A stretch of 64,000 bases of DNA. Origin: an uncultured Acetatifactor sp. Lineage in GTDB: Bacteria > Bacillota > Clostridia > Lachnospirales > Lachnospiraceae. Positions 25,826 to 35,141 of this stretch are shown one piece after another. Position 1 is the stretch's first letter. Every line of letters begins with the position of its first letter. The position numbers were made by a program, and so were the translations under genes. The stretch covers positions 141,948 to 205,947 of the forward strand of contig CAJTOJ010000002.1 in NCBI GenBank assembly GCA_910577665.1, given 5' to 3'. The notes below the pieces were generated by a model. It had not been told where the DNA came from, did not search any database, and saw only the letters and a list, made by a program, of their open reading frames with translations.

Positions 25826-27804
25826 TGTCCACTGGTCTTCTGGGAAAAATAGTTCCAATCGGAATAAAGTTCTTCACCATCCACAGTCCGCATTGCCCTT
25901 ATACCATAGTAATACATTGTGTCAGGCTGAAGCTTGATAAAGCCCGCAGCCGGATTTGTCACATAGCTGCTAACCCATGTCTGGGTGTATTCGGCATCCT
26001 TAAACAATACCACCTGGTACTGCTCTGCTCCTTCCACCTTATCCCATGAAAAATCAATGGTGGTCTCCGTGCTCTCTGTTATCTCTACATTCTCAGGGGT
26101 ATCTGGCTTTTCTTCCTCCGGGGAGCCTGTATCTGGCTCCGTCTCTGCATTGGTAGCAACAGAAAGCATTTCTGACCAGTCAGACTGGTATACAACCCCA
26201 TCCAGCACCGTCTCTGCACGTACCCTTACCGCCAACGATGTATAGTTTCCGTATTCCACTGTCATAAAAGGAAAGCCGTACACCGCACTGGCCAGGAGAT
26301 TGTTCTCGGGGCCGCTATAGATTTCAAATACATATCCGGTTGCATTTTCAACAACATCACCTACAATGGCTATTGTACCATCCTCATAGGGAACTGCCTG
26401 GAGATTTTCAGGCGCATGCAGAAGGATCTTGTTCTCATCCTGTGCGGAACCTGTCTTGTCATAATCCGTAGGCGCATAGTCCATCTGGGGAATCTCCGGG
26501 ATCCATGTCATGTATTCCGCACAATATGTATGTTCCATCTCCTCGTCCTGCGCCTTCAGGCTGACCTCACCCACATTCAGATATCTGTTATAAGGTGCAT
26601 CTTCATTGTTGTCATTGTCATTCCAGGTAACATCCACTGCATAATACTGTCCATTGTCAAAACACACCACATTCCATGCATGAACCGGGCTCAGGGCCAC
26701 CACCGTGTCAAGGCCGGAAGCATTCATCATGGCACAGAATGCTTCCGCATATCCTGCACACACGGTGCTCTCCATGACAACGGCAGAATAAAGGGACTGG
26801 TCTATCCGGAAGTTCCCCATGTATTCTTTGTTATAGGCAATCTTTTTGCAGAGCAGGTTGTTTGTAGAGAGTTCTTTCTGCCAGCTTGTAATCTCATCAT
26901 CATTTACCGATTCGATCCATCCGTCCAGCTTGTCAAAAAGTTCGTTGGTGATCTTCACACGCTCCACACCATCTGCCGCAAAATCATACAGATAGGGGTA
27001 AATTGCTTCCGATGTCTTAAGTCCCCACCCTTCCAGGAAGTAATACTGGGGATTATTATATTTGAACCACCAGAGAACATCGAACGCTTCCTCTTCTGCC
27101 AGGCCAAGGTCCCTGTATGAAACAGCATCTGTTGTATAACACCCATATTGTTCATATTTCACACCGTCAAGGGCTGCATCCTCTATATACCGCCTGCACA
27201 GGGCATCCAGCCTGTCATAAAATGCGGCCTGACTGGAAGATAAACCTTCTTTTGCAAGCCTGCTGGTGTAGATCCCCCAGTCCCGGGCCGTGACCACAGG
27301 CGCATCTGCGGGAGGGTTGGCCTGGTAAGCTGCCTCCATCCTTGCAACTGCATCGCTGATCTTCTCTCCGGCCTGCCGGGTAATGTCCAGGCAGTCCCCT
27401 CTCAGGTACCCCACCTGCAGGGTAACATCCGGAAGCAGCATATCCTCCTTCATAAGGGAGATTCGGTTGTCACCCCCTTCCCCGGCCAGTATTTTCCAGG
27501 ATGCCTCATCCATATTCACCTGGGCCATCCATGCATCATCTTCCAGTATCTGATTCCCGGCCATTTCCAGAATATCATTTTCGGCCGTTCCTTCCGTGGC
27601 TCCATTGTCTTTCCACACATTTTCTGCGGACATGCTGCTTTCCGATGGATAGTTTTCTGATCTGCCGTTCCCCGAGATGGGATCTTCCGCTGTCCTGCCT
27701 TTGCCGGACACCACCAGGGAAACGGTCAGAACTGATACCAGAAGTATGGCCGCCAACGCAATGGCCAGTACCGGTTTCTTCAAGACTTTTTTATGTTGTT
27801 TCAT
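25822..27804 (-). CDS. Membrane-anchored transglutaminase-like protein with C-terminal fibronectin III domain(s)
   Basis: 660 aa. An N-terminal anchor (AIALAAILLVSVLTVSLVV, residues 13-33) precedes a Ser/Glu-rich stretch. A transglutaminase/peptidase core follows with Cys in STVCAGYAEAF, His in SPVHAWNVV and Asp in AVDVTWND. The C-terminal part has beta-rich FN3-like segments (TPENVEITESTETTIDFSW). Such extracellular proteins act as cysteine proteases or crosslinkers on wall or secreted proteins. Last gene of the kinase/FHA operon, so its activity may be switched with it. Confidence 0.8.
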   Translation of the reverse strand: MKQHKKVLKKPVLAIALAAILLVSVLTVSLVVSGKGRTAEDPISGNGRSENYPSESSMSAENVWKDNGATEGTAENDILEMAGNQILEDDAWMAQVNMDEASWKILAGEGGDNRISLMKEDMLLPDVTLQVGYLRGDCLDITRQAGEKISDAVARMEAAYQANPPADAPVVTARDWGIYTSRLAKEGLSSSQAAFYDRLDALCRRYIEDAALDGVKYEQYGCYTTDAVSYRDLGLAEEEAFDVLWWFKYNNPQYYFLEGWGLKTSEAIYPYLYDFAADGVERVKITNELFDKLDGWIESVNDDEITSWQKELSTNNLLCKKIAYNKEYMGNFRIDQSLYSAVVMESTVCAGYAEAFCAMMNASGLDTVVALSPVHAWNVVCFDNGQYYAVDVTWNDNDNNEDAPYNRYLNVGEVSLKAQDEEMEHTYCAEYMTWIPEIPQMDYAPTDYDKTGSAQDENKILLHAPENLQAVPYEDGTIAIVGDVVENATGYVFEIYSGPENNLLASAVYGFPFMTVEYGNYTSLAVRVRAETVLDGVVYQSDWSEMLSVATNAETEPDTGSPEEEKPDTPENVEITESTETTIDFSWDKVEGAEQYQVVLFKDAEYTQTWVSSYVTNPAAGFIKLQPDTMYYYGIRAMRTVDGEELYSDWNYFSQKTSGQ

Positions 27805-27876
27805 CGCCTTGTATCCCTTCCTGCTGCCTGTTTTCCCACAGCCACTTTTTCGGATTCCTCAAAAATATGGCCGTTC

Positions 27877-28668
27877 TCATACATCCTGTAAAAACACAAT
27901 ACAAAATTCCACAGTCCCCAGGGAGATGACCTCCCCTCCCCTAAGCCTGTTCTGCCCCTGGATCCGCATGCCGTCCAACGCTGTTCCCACAGGGGAGCCA
28001 AGGTCTTCCATATAGACCTGGCTTCCGGTAAGCTTGATCCGGCAATGCAGGGGTGCTACTTCCGGATCATCAAATACAATATCACAGTCTGCTTTACTGC
28101 CGATGTCCAGGCAATCAGACAATGTCAGGTATGGAGTTGTGTTCCTGCAATTTCCCGCATATACCTCCAGCTGTATGGGGATGCCGGATCCCGTCTTCCC
28201 CAGATCCCCGGGATTCCTGGAAGGTTTCCGGTCCTTTTTCCTTTGAACAGCCCACACTGCAATACACACAGCTACAGCTGCTGCCAACACACAGATCACC
28301 CAGACAATGACCGATATTCCTGTGGGCTCTCCTTCTTTGCCAGGGTCATCTCCCGCCGCATCTTCCTGCAGCATGGCATCCTCCGGCAATAAATCCCCTG
28401 GCGTTACAATATCCCCTGGCAGCAGGTCCCCTGATGATACCGTGTCCCCTGGCTCCATATTCCCCGGCACCAGACTATCTCCCGGCAACACGTCCCCCGG
28501 CACAGCTATGCCCTCCGGAAATCCTTCCCCTTCCATATCCTCTATGTTCTCCACTGTCCCGTCTGGCAGCCCTGTGCCCTCCGGAATATTGTCTGCACTG
28601 GCTGACAGCGGCGCCTGTAGCATCAAAATAGCCCAGAACACCAACAGCCCCATTTTAACTTTACTCAT
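27877..28668 (-). CDS. Secreted/membrane FHA-domain protein with PGD repeats
   Basis: 263 aa from ATG 28668 (AGAGGAAG upstream). A signal peptide (MSKVKMGLLVFWAILML...SASA) leads to an extracellular segment of imperfect PGD units (PGDVLPGDSLVPGN, PGDIVTPGDLLPED). A transmembrane helix lies near residues 120-140 (VIVWVICVLAAAVAVCIAVWAV), then a basic stretch and a cytoplasmic FHA domain (ADCDIVFDDPEVAPLHCRI). FHA domains bind phosphothreonine, so this may link an outside signal to the operon's kinase. Confidence 0.8.
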   Translation of the reverse strand: MSKVKMGLLVFWAILMLQAPLSASADNIPEGTGLPDGTVENIEDMEGEGFPEGIAVPGDVLPGDSLVPGNMEPGDTVSSGDLLPGDIVTPGDLLPEDAMLQEDAAGDDPGKEGEPTGISVIVWVICVLAAAVAVCIAVWAVQRKKDRKPSRNPGDLGKTGSGIPIQLEVYAGNCRNTTPYLTLSDCLDIGSKADCDIVFDDPEVAPLHCRIKLTGSQVYMEDLGSPVGTALDGMRIQGQNRLRGGEVISLGTVEFCIVFLQDV

Positions 28669-28737
28669 GATAGTCTTCCTCTCTTCATAACTTCTAAAAC
28701 CCACATGCCCCGGCAGCAACTGCCAGGGCATGGAAGA

Positions 28738-29460
28738 TTATCTTAATACAAGCGTGAGCATTGTGAGATTGTCATTCTCACCATTCACCCTCTCCATCAT
28801 ACGTAAGAGCAGATATTCTGCCCACTGCCTGGCAGTCTCGGACTTCAGCAGGTCGATAACGATCTCTTCCTCCTCCAGAAACTCCCAGACGCCGTCTGAA
28901 CACAACATAAAGGCATCTCCGGGCGACAGCAGTTCCTCATAAACACGGACAGCAGGTTCGTTGTGGTCTTGTCCGCCAACACTGCGGAGAAGCCGGGGCT
29001 GGTCTTCATCGAAGGCGATCTGACGCCTGGTAATCTCCCCTGCCTTGTATTTCTTGTAAGCAACCGAGTGATCCTCCGTATAGGCTGTCAGCCTGCCGCC
29101 CCGGATATAGTACAGGCGGGAATCCCCTGCATGTGCCCAGACTGCCCTGTTCCCAAGGATGGACAGGGCCACCACCGTACTTTTCAAGACGGTGCCCTTC
29201 TCTTTCTGCAAGGCCAGCACGCTCTGGTTCGCCTGGGCAATCCGTTCCCTGAACCAGTCGGTTACATCCCCCTCCGGATCCGGAACCCTCTCCAGCAGGG
29301 TGTCGCAGACACAGGCAGAAGCCACCTCCCCATGGGAATGGCCACCAAGACCGTCCGCCACCACAAAGATCCCATTGTCCCCTTCTATCCGGGTTCCCAC
29401 CGAATCCTCATTGTAAGGACGACCTCCCCGGTTGCTGTATGAATACACATCAAAAATCAT
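28738..29460 (-). CDS. PP2C-type Ser/Thr phosphatase (PrpC/Stp-like), first copy
   Basis: 240 aa. Metal-binding motifs: NRGGRPYNEDS at the N-terminus, VADGLGGHSHGE, AHAGDSRLYYI, and CSDGVWEF with the late GENDNLTML. Complete, cytoplasmic, no membrane segment. Dephosphorylates Ser/Thr residues placed by Hanks-type kinases. Its ATG follows the protease stop codon within a few bases, indicating coupling. One of two PP2C genes in this operon, which is unusual. Confidence 0.9.
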   Translation of the reverse strand: MIFDVYSYSNRGGRPYNEDSVGTRIEGDNGIFVVADGLGGHSHGEVASACVCDTLLERVPDPEGDVTDWFRERIAQANQSVLALQKEKGTVLKSTVVALSILGNRAVWAHAGDSRLYYIRGGRLTAYTEDHSVAYKKYKAGEITRRQIAFDEDQPRLLRSVGGQDHNEPAVRVYEELLSPGDAFMLCSDGVWEFLEEEEIVIDLLKSETARQWAEYLLLRMMERVNGENDNLTMLTLVLR

Positions 29461-29463
29461 GGC

Positions 29464-30849
29464 TTACCCCAATTCCACACGAATCACATTAGCCTTGTCT
29501 CCCACATAGAAGCTCTCGCCGGGCTTCAGACGGCAGGGAACATTGGCATTCAGCTTCTGCCCACCTAACAGGAAGGTTCCATAGGTGGACCGCAGGTCTG
29601 TCAGAATAAATTCCCCTGTGGATGCATCATAGGAGATAGAACAATGTCTCCCACTTACCCCTGTAGTGCCTTCCACAAATACCAGCTTGCAGTTAGCCGG
29701 GTCTCTTCCGATCAGGATCGGGGTGGTATTCACCACAATAGCCAGACCGTTGTGCTGCACTGCCATGGAGCGGATAAAGGCCCGCTGGGCTGTCTGGGCA
29801 GGTGTGGACGCCTTCCCTGCCTTGGCTTTCCCAGCGCCAGGTGCTCCATTCTTCCCTTTCAGGAAGACCACCGCCACTACCGCTGCCGCTGCAATGACCA
29901 CCACTGCAACGATGATGATCCATACCGGGAAGCTTCCGCCTCCCTTCTGGCCGGCCAGGGCATAGGGAATGTTGTTCCGATCCAGGAAGGTGACCAGTTC
30001 GCTGGCACTGATGGCATAGTAATCCACCTCCATATCCCCTCCCTTCATGATACCGTTTGTGTTTACCCCCACAACAACTCCATCCTCTGTCACCAGGGGA
30101 CCTCCGGAATTCCCATGCTGGATGACGGCAGTCATCTGGATCCTCTCAATCCCCTGGGCATTGGCCCCGATTTTCGAGATGATGCCGTCCCTCATGGTCA
30201 TGTCATTCAGACCATGCCTGCTGGCACTCATCAACTCATTGTCCGCATTCCCCGGATAGCCTATGCTATACACCGTATCCCCTACCATGTCCTGGGTGGG
30301 CACCTGGATGGCCAGGGCCTTCCGTTCCTTTGTGGCATTCCGAAGCTTTAGGACTGCCAGGTCAACCCTGTCAACATTCCCTCCCTCGCTGCTCATATAT
30401 GCCACATCATAATTGTCATCATCGTAGTAGATCCGCATTTCACTGCTGCTAAAAAACAAATAGACAGGATACTGGTTGCCGTTACTATCAGTCCATGCAC
30501 GGCCAGTGTTAATATAACCCCGATTGCCTTCCCCTGTTTCCACATAGGCATCTACCACATGGAAATTTGTGACAATATACATGGGATCCTCTCCCGGATT
30601 CCCCACAAAGAAACCGCTCCCTGAAGAATATCCACCATCGATCGCTTCGCTAAGCTGTTTAATCTGTTCTCCATTTGTGGCGCCATAATAGGCTCCCTTT
30701 AGGTAGAACTCCACATAGACCGTTCCCTGCCTGGCACCTGTGGCCCCGGTTCCGGTGGCCTCTGCATCCAGTCCGAAAATCCCGGTTCCCAGCAAGGCCA
30801 GCAACATGGCCAGCAGCACACATTTTCCTCTTATCCAGCCTTTTCTCAT
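29464..30849 (-). CDS. Membrane-bound trypsin-like serine protease with C-terminal FHA domain
   Basis: 461 aa from ATG 30849 (GAGGAGG 11 nt upstream). A signal/anchor segment is followed by an S1C-type protease with catalytic His in TNFHVVDAYV, Asp in RVDLAVLKL and Ser in QHGNSGGPLV. A transmembrane helix (VWIIIVAVVVIAAAAVVAVVF) and a Lys/Ala linker lead to a C-terminal FHA domain (GRDPANCKLVF, SGRHCSI, STYGTFL). No PDZ domain, unlike HtrA. The topology puts the protease outside and the phosphopeptide reader inside. Confidence 0.85.
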   Translation of the reverse strand: MRKGWIRGKCVLLAMLLALLGTGIFGLDAEATGTGATGARQGTVYVEFYLKGAYYGATNGEQIKQLSEAIDGGYSSGSGFFVGNPGEDPMYIVTNFHVVDAYVETGEGNRGYINTGRAWTDSNGNQYPVYLFFSSSEMRIYYDDDNYDVAYMSSEGGNVDRVDLAVLKLRNATKERKALAIQVPTQDMVGDTVYSIGYPGNADNELMSASRHGLNDMTMRDGIISKIGANAQGIERIQMTAVIQHGNSGGPLVTEDGVVVGVNTNGIMKGGDMEVDYYAISASELVTFLDRNNIPYALAGQKGGGSFPVWIIIVAVVVIAAAAVVAVVFLKGKNGAPGAGKAKAGKASTPAQTAQRAFIRSMAVQHNGLAIVVNTTPILIGRDPANCKLVFVEGTTGVSGRHCSISYDASTGEFILTDLRSTYGTFLLGGQKLNANVPCRLKPGESFYVGDKANVIRVELG

Positions 30850-30916
30850 TTTCCAGTACCCTCCTCGCTCCATTTCCCTTATTTACACTTTGTCCAAATC
30901 CACAGGACCAAGCCCT

Positions 30917-30966
30917 GTTTCCAGATCCGTATTTCCAGATCCGCATTTCCAGATCCCTATTTCCAC
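30917..30966. repeat. Short tandem repeat of about 15 bp
   Basis: TTTCCAGATCC recurs about every 15 bp three times, with a fourth degenerate unit (TTTCCACATTT). It lies between the second PP2C gene and the protease gene. No gene is seen in 30,850-31,037. Confidence 0.6.
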
Positions 30967-31037
30967 ATTTGCATTTTGGGATCCCATTTTCAGAATCCTT
31001 TTCGTGTCTGCATCTTCAAGACTTTGTTTTCAAGCCC

Positions 31038-31871
31038 TCATAAGACACACTTCACCACAACTGCCGTATAATTGTCCTGGTTTGGCCTGGCATGTGCAAC
31101 AATCCCTGCTTCCAGCCTGGCACACATTGCTTCCACGCTTTCTTCCTGCAAAGCACGCACGATCTCTTCCTGGCCAAGCACGCCGCCCACACCGTCCGAA
31201 CAGGCCAGCAGCACATCCCCCTCCTGCAGGGGAAGAGGACGTACGCTACAGTCTGCCTCCTCCAGGCCAATCATCCCCAGAAATGCGGTCAGAGCCTCCC
31301 CCTCCGGTATGTCACTGGGGGAGATGGGCGTCATGTCCCCGTCCCGTATGGCTTCCAGGTATCTTTCCTGGCAGAGGTTGTGCCCTACATTCAGCCTAAG
31401 CAGGATCCCATCCCGCATGAGATAAAAATAACTGTCTCCCACGCTGGCATAGAAAAGGCCGCCCTGGTACAGGATACCCACCACAGCGGTGCTCCCTCCA
31501 TTGCCTCCGATCAGCGCCTCCACCTGGGAAGAAGCCTGGAAGAGACTCCGCTTCAGCTGGACCGCCATGTCACCGCCCCTGTCCATCTCCAGAAAAGACT
31601 GCCTGAGACAGCGTACTGCCGTCTCACTGGCCAGCTTCCCGTCCTTCATGCCTCCCATGCCGTCACATACTGCAAAGAACAATCCTTCCTCCCGGATCCT
31701 GACCACATCAAAAGCATTGGCCACCGCAAAAGAGTCCTCCTGTCCTGTTCTTGTGCCTATCCCCTGCAAATTGGCGATGGCATAGCTCAGCTGTCTGCGC
31801 ACAGGCTCCCGTTTTGTAACCGGCAGCATCTTTGTATCCGTTTTCCGGTTGCCCGGTTTAAAAAATGCCAT
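31038..31871 (-). CDS. PP2C-type Ser/Thr phosphatase, second copy
   Basis: 277 aa. A basic N-terminal extension of about 35 residues precedes GTRTGQEDSF, VCDGMGGMKDG, ASVGDSYFYLM and CSDGVGG; ARPNQDNYTAVVV supplies the last metal-site Asp. All core motifs are intact. It differs clearly from the 240-aa phosphatase in the same operon, so this is not a recent duplicate. It lies between the zinc-ribbon FHA and protease-FHA genes. Confidence 0.88.
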   Translation of the reverse strand: MAFFKPGNRKTDTKMLPVTKREPVRRQLSYAIANLQGIGTRTGQEDSFAVANAFDVVRIREEGLFFAVCDGMGGMKDGKLASETAVRCLRQSFLEMDRGGDMAVQLKRSLFQASSQVEALIGGNGGSTAVVGILYQGGLFYASVGDSYFYLMRDGILLRLNVGHNLCQERYLEAIRDGDMTPISPSDIPEGEALTAFLGMIGLEEADCSVRPLPLQEGDVLLACSDGVGGVLGQEEIVRALQEESVEAMCARLEAGIVAHARPNQDNYTAVVVKCVL

Positions 31872-31890
31872 CTCAGTCCCCTTTACAAGC

Positions 31891-32514
31891 TTAGATTTCC
31901 TTTTCGCCTTTCACCCCATCCTTCCAGTTGAATGTATCATCGCAGAAGGCAATAAAACGGAACTTGCTTTCTCCCAGTTCTATGATATCTCCCTCCTTAA
32001 CGCGTGTGGGGACATATACCGGCTCATCATTGATATAAATGCTGTTTATGCTCTCCGCCGGAATCAGATGAAAGTCGTTGTGTTTGCCATCATAGGCAAG
32101 CCTCGCATGGTTTTCCCGGGAAATGGTTGCATCCCCTTTGATGCAGATATCCATGTTCTCGCCCCGGCCAATGGAATTGATCTTCGCCGCAATCCGGTAA
32201 TCCTTCCCCTTTTCCGCACCTTCCACACAGACAAGCCACCCGGTGACAGGCTCCCTGCTGAAACTCTTCTGCAACACAGCCACCGTCTTCCCGGTATCTC
32301 TGTCCGAATCCGGCCTGCCAGCCCTGTTATAGCTGGCAGGGGCCACCGTGGCTCCGATCTCCACAGCAGCAGGAGCCGGACCTGCGCCCACTCCTACGGT
32401 TTTCCCCACTCCGGCCCCGAACACCACCTGGTTTGTACCCGTGTTGCAGTAAGGGCAGGTCTGGTACTGGCTGTCATCATATAGATGCCCGTTTGCACAT
32501 TCTGTCAATGCCAT
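31891..32514 (-). CDS. Zinc-ribbon FHA-domain protein
   Basis: 207 aa. ATG 32514 is preferred because AGGAGG then sits 8 nt upstream; ATG 32520 is only 2 nt from it. The N-terminus MALTECANGHLYDDSQYQTC carries a CxxxH...CxxC zinc-ribbon-like pattern. After a Gly/Ala linker come a variable region and an FHA domain (SIGRGENMDICIKGDATISR with NHARL). Cytoplasmic; probably a phosphothreonine adaptor for the kinase encoded just upstream (12 bp gap). Confidence 0.85.
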   Translation of the reverse strand: MALTECANGHLYDDSQYQTCPYCNTGTNQVVFGAGVGKTVGVGAGPAPAAVEIGATVAPASYNRAGRPDSDRDTGKTVAVLQKSFSREPVTGWLVCVEGAEKGKDYRIAAKINSIGRGENMDICIKGDATISRENHARLAYDGKHNDFHLIPAESINSIYINDEPVYVPTRVKEGDIIELGESKFRFIAFCDDTFNWKDGVKGEKEI

Positions 32515-32526
32515 TTTCATTTCCTC

Positions 32527-34959
32527 CTATTCATTGCTTTTCAAGTTTCCATCCGCGTCCAGGTTCCAGTAGACCAGTTCTGAATTCAGATTCCCATTCT
32601 CATCCGCGGTCACATATGTGAAGAACACATCATAGGCACCGCTCTTATAGGACAGGATACATGGACCATAAAGATTCTGATTTAAGAATACAGGGGTGAA
32701 TGTCCCGTCCTCGTTTCCCTTTATCTGGAAGAAATAAGTAGAAGCATCGAATCCGGTATCATCCGTATGCGTAACCCCAACCCCAAAATACATATCCCCA
32801 TTATAAGGATAAACATTGAGAAATGTACCATAGGATTCCCCGTCTTCTATGTTCATGTCTTTTAAGGCTGAGCCGGCGTTCCATTCCACATAGCCGTCAT
32901 CAATGTTGATCTCTTTGCTGAACCTGACGATATTGCAGGCATACGCACTTGTCTGGTTCCAGGAACACACATATAAATAGTCGCCCACTATGTTGGGACT
33001 GAGGAACTGGCAGTTGGTATCACTGTTGTGGATACTATGCCCCCCCTCCTCCAGGGTATCCAGCCGCTTGCGCCGGATCGTTGACTGGCCGTCTGCATTG
33101 GGCTCCACATAATAGATCCATCCGTTATCAGAAAGCGTAAACCGAAACGAGTCTTCCACTGTACAGCATACCTTGCTCTCCCCGTCAGCCTTGGAAACAC
33201 GGTATACATTTAGGTCATCACAATAGATCACGTAATAATCCTGCAGCACATAGAGGCTTTTGATATGGCCGCTGTAAGAATCGTTCAGGACATCAATGCT
33301 CTCTGAGTCCTTGACCTCCAGGTCATAGACATAGGCGGCATTGCCATAAAGGAAATACAGCTTCCCATCCTGGGCAGACAGATCCGAAAACGCATTTTTC
33401 TGATCCTGGTATATGTATTCCCGGGTACCCGAGCTGGCATCAAAGGATACCAGCGCCTTATAGTTATCGGTAATATAGTAATCCAGCCCTCCCATAGTGG
33501 CACAACTTCCACCGTTCATCAGATTCCGCGGCGAATTGCCCCAGACGTAATAATCTCCCTCCGGGTCAGACTCTGCCGTGGGAGTGGGCGTTGGTTCTGC
33601 CGTGGGGGTTGGGGTCGGCTCTGCCGTGGGAGCCGGAGTTGGCTCTGTTGTGGGAAAAGGTGTTGACGCACCATTCCCGGACTGTGTGTCCTCTTCCTTG
33701 GCTACAGAAACAGATTCCTGGCTGTCTTTGGTGGAAGAACCTGTAGGTTCTGCTTTCCTTCCTGTGAGTACCAGAACCAGGATTCCCACCAGAAGAACCG
33801 GAACCGCCACGGCAATGCCTACCAGCAATCCCTTTTTCCGGGGAGCCTTCTTCCCTCCTGCATCTACGCCTGCCGGTTGAGGAGAACCTGCGACACCTCC
33901 TGTCAGTTGGCTACCGACTGTGGGCTGCCCGGAAGGAGGAATCGCTCCCCCGGTCATGACTGGAGCCTGCGGGATCTGCCCTGTGTTAGGGATGTTCCCC
34001 TGCGCCGGCGCGGAGAAGAACGTCTGGGCAACAGCCGAAGCACTCTCTGGAACCGACTGAGGCTGGGATGCTTCCCCCTGCACCACATTCAGCATGGCAT
34101 TCTTAAATGCCGCCATACTCTGGAAACGGTCTGCAGGCTGCACGCTGAGAGCCAGCAGGATTGCATCCTCCGCAGCTCTGCTAAGCTGCACTCCCAGGGC
34201 ACTGGGCGGCACCAGGTCGTCCTCATCCATTCTCTCAATGGAATCCGGAGGCCGCTTTCCCGTCAGCGCAAAATAAAAAGTCGCTCCCAGGGAATACACA
34301 TCCGTAAAAGATCCCTGTTTTCCCCGGCGGGCATACTGTTCCTTAGGTGCAAATCCATGTTTCAGCACCACATCCAGACTCCTGCTCTTGTCTCCCAGGC
34401 TATATCTGGCAGCTCCGAAATCCAGAAGTTTCACCACTCCTTCTTTGGTGATATAGATATTATCCGGCGTTACATCCCGATGTACGATTCCTTTGCTGTG
34501 TACAGCACCCAGGGCATCCATGACAGGAATCAGGATCTTCGCTGCCTCCTCAAAGGACACTTTCCCGCCACGTTGTTTCAGATACTCATCAAAGCTGGTT
34601 CCCTCGATAAAGTCCATCACAAAATAAGCTGTTCCGTTTTCCTCGAAATAGCTGTGTATACGTACAATATTTTCATTTCCGATAAACTGTGCCAGGGTTT
34701 CTGCCTCCTGAAGGAAGCATGCCTTCCCGTAGGCATAGCTCTCTCCCCTCTCCCCGGTAAACGGTACCACTGTGGTCTGGCCGGTCCGGGTGGCCATAGC
34801 ATCCGGGAAGAATTCCTTTACCGCTACTTTCGCCCCGGTTTTATGATCTGTGGCCTTGTAAGTAATACCAAATCCACCCTGCCCCAGTACTTTTTCCACA
34901 ATATACTGCCCTGCCAGAACCGCTCCTTCTGGCAAGGCTAGTGGGAACTTGTCACTCAT
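32527..34959 (-). CDS. Transmembrane Hanks-type Ser/Thr protein kinase with extracellular DUF5050-like sensor
   Basis: 810 aa from ATG 34959 (ACGGAGG 8 nt upstream); a longer frame to 35034 runs into the invertible segment. Kinase lobe near residues 18-280: GQGGFG loop, VAVKEF lysine, HRDVTPDN catalytic loop, LLDFGAAR. A Pro/Gln-rich juxtamembrane region and a transmembrane helix (GIAVAVPVLLVGILVLVL, about 378-398) follow. Outside come PTPTAE repeats and about 330 residues of beta-propeller-like DUF5050 repeats. First gene of the signalling operon; the invertible promoter lies 75-80 bp upstream. Confidence 0.92.
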   Translation of the reverse strand: MSDKFPLALPEGAVLAGQYIVEKVLGQGGFGITYKATDHKTGAKVAVKEFFPDAMATRTGQTTVVPFTGERGESYAYGKACFLQEAETLAQFIGNENIVRIHSYFEENGTAYFVMDFIEGTSFDEYLKQRGGKVSFEEAAKILIPVMDALGAVHSKGIVHRDVTPDNIYITKEGVVKLLDFGAARYSLGDKSRSLDVVLKHGFAPKEQYARRGKQGSFTDVYSLGATFYFALTGKRPPDSIERMDEDDLVPPSALGVQLSRAAEDAILLALSVQPADRFQSMAAFKNAMLNVVQGEASQPQSVPESASAVAQTFFSAPAQGNIPNTGQIPQAPVMTGGAIPPSGQPTVGSQLTGGVAGSPQPAGVDAGGKKAPRKKGLLVGIAVAVPVLLVGILVLVLTGRKAEPTGSSTKDSQESVSVAKEEDTQSGNGASTPFPTTEPTPAPTAEPTPTPTAEPTPTPTAESDPEGDYYVWGNSPRNLMNGGSCATMGGLDYYITDNYKALVSFDASSGTREYIYQDQKNAFSDLSAQDGKLYFLYGNAAYVYDLEVKDSESIDVLNDSYSGHIKSLYVLQDYYVIYCDDLNVYRVSKADGESKVCCTVEDSFRFTLSDNGWIYYVEPNADGQSTIRRKRLDTLEEGGHSIHNSDTNCQFLSPNIVGDYLYVCSWNQTSAYACNIVRFSKEINIDDGYVEWNAGSALKDMNIEDGESYGTFLNVYPYNGDMYFGVGVTHTDDTGFDASTYFFQIKGNEDGTFTPVFLNQNLYGPCILSYKSGAYDVFFTYVTADENGNLNSELVYWNLDADGNLKSNE

Positions 34960-34994
34960 AAGAAAATCCTCCGTAAAGCCTTCAACAGATTGGC

Positions 34995-35018
34995 TACAAA
35001 AAAGTGTACTTTTCTGCC
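34995..35018. repeat. Left inversion (crossover) site
   Basis: The 24-bp site has outer arm TACAAAAAAGT, centre GT (35006-35007) and inner arm ACTTTTCTGCC. Its inner 19 bp (35000-35018) are the exact reverse complement of 35142-35160. It lies in the leader of the kinase gene, 36 bp from the ATG. The outer arm is less symmetric (8 of 11 bases match the other site). Confidence 0.8.
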
Positions 35019-35141
35019 GGAAGTCTACACGCATGCGACATGTTTCTGCTCTTGTTAGGAAAAAGCATCTTTTTATCTCAAAAACATTGACATTTAAACA
35101 TACATCCCCTATAATTTGAAGAGGTTGCTAAAAAGACAAAT
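35019..35141. promoter_or_regulatory. Invertible promoter segment, sequenced with the promoter facing away from the kinase operon
   Basis: It contains TTGACA (35087-35092), a 17-nt spacer and TATAAT (35110-35115) on the plus strand, matching consensus in all 12 bases. Both ends abut the inverted sites. In this orientation transcription would start near 35,122 and run through the right site antisense to the recombinase gene. After inversion the -10 box would occupy about 35,045-35,050 on the minus strand, reading into the kinase gene with a leader of about 75-80 nt. On the minus strand of the present orientation I find no good promoter. Confidence 0.8.

Noticed and set aside
34960..35034. 25-residue N-terminal extension of the kinase into the invertible segment
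   Set aside because: It would pass through the crossover site and change on inversion; ATG 34959 has the correct ribosome site and N-terminus.
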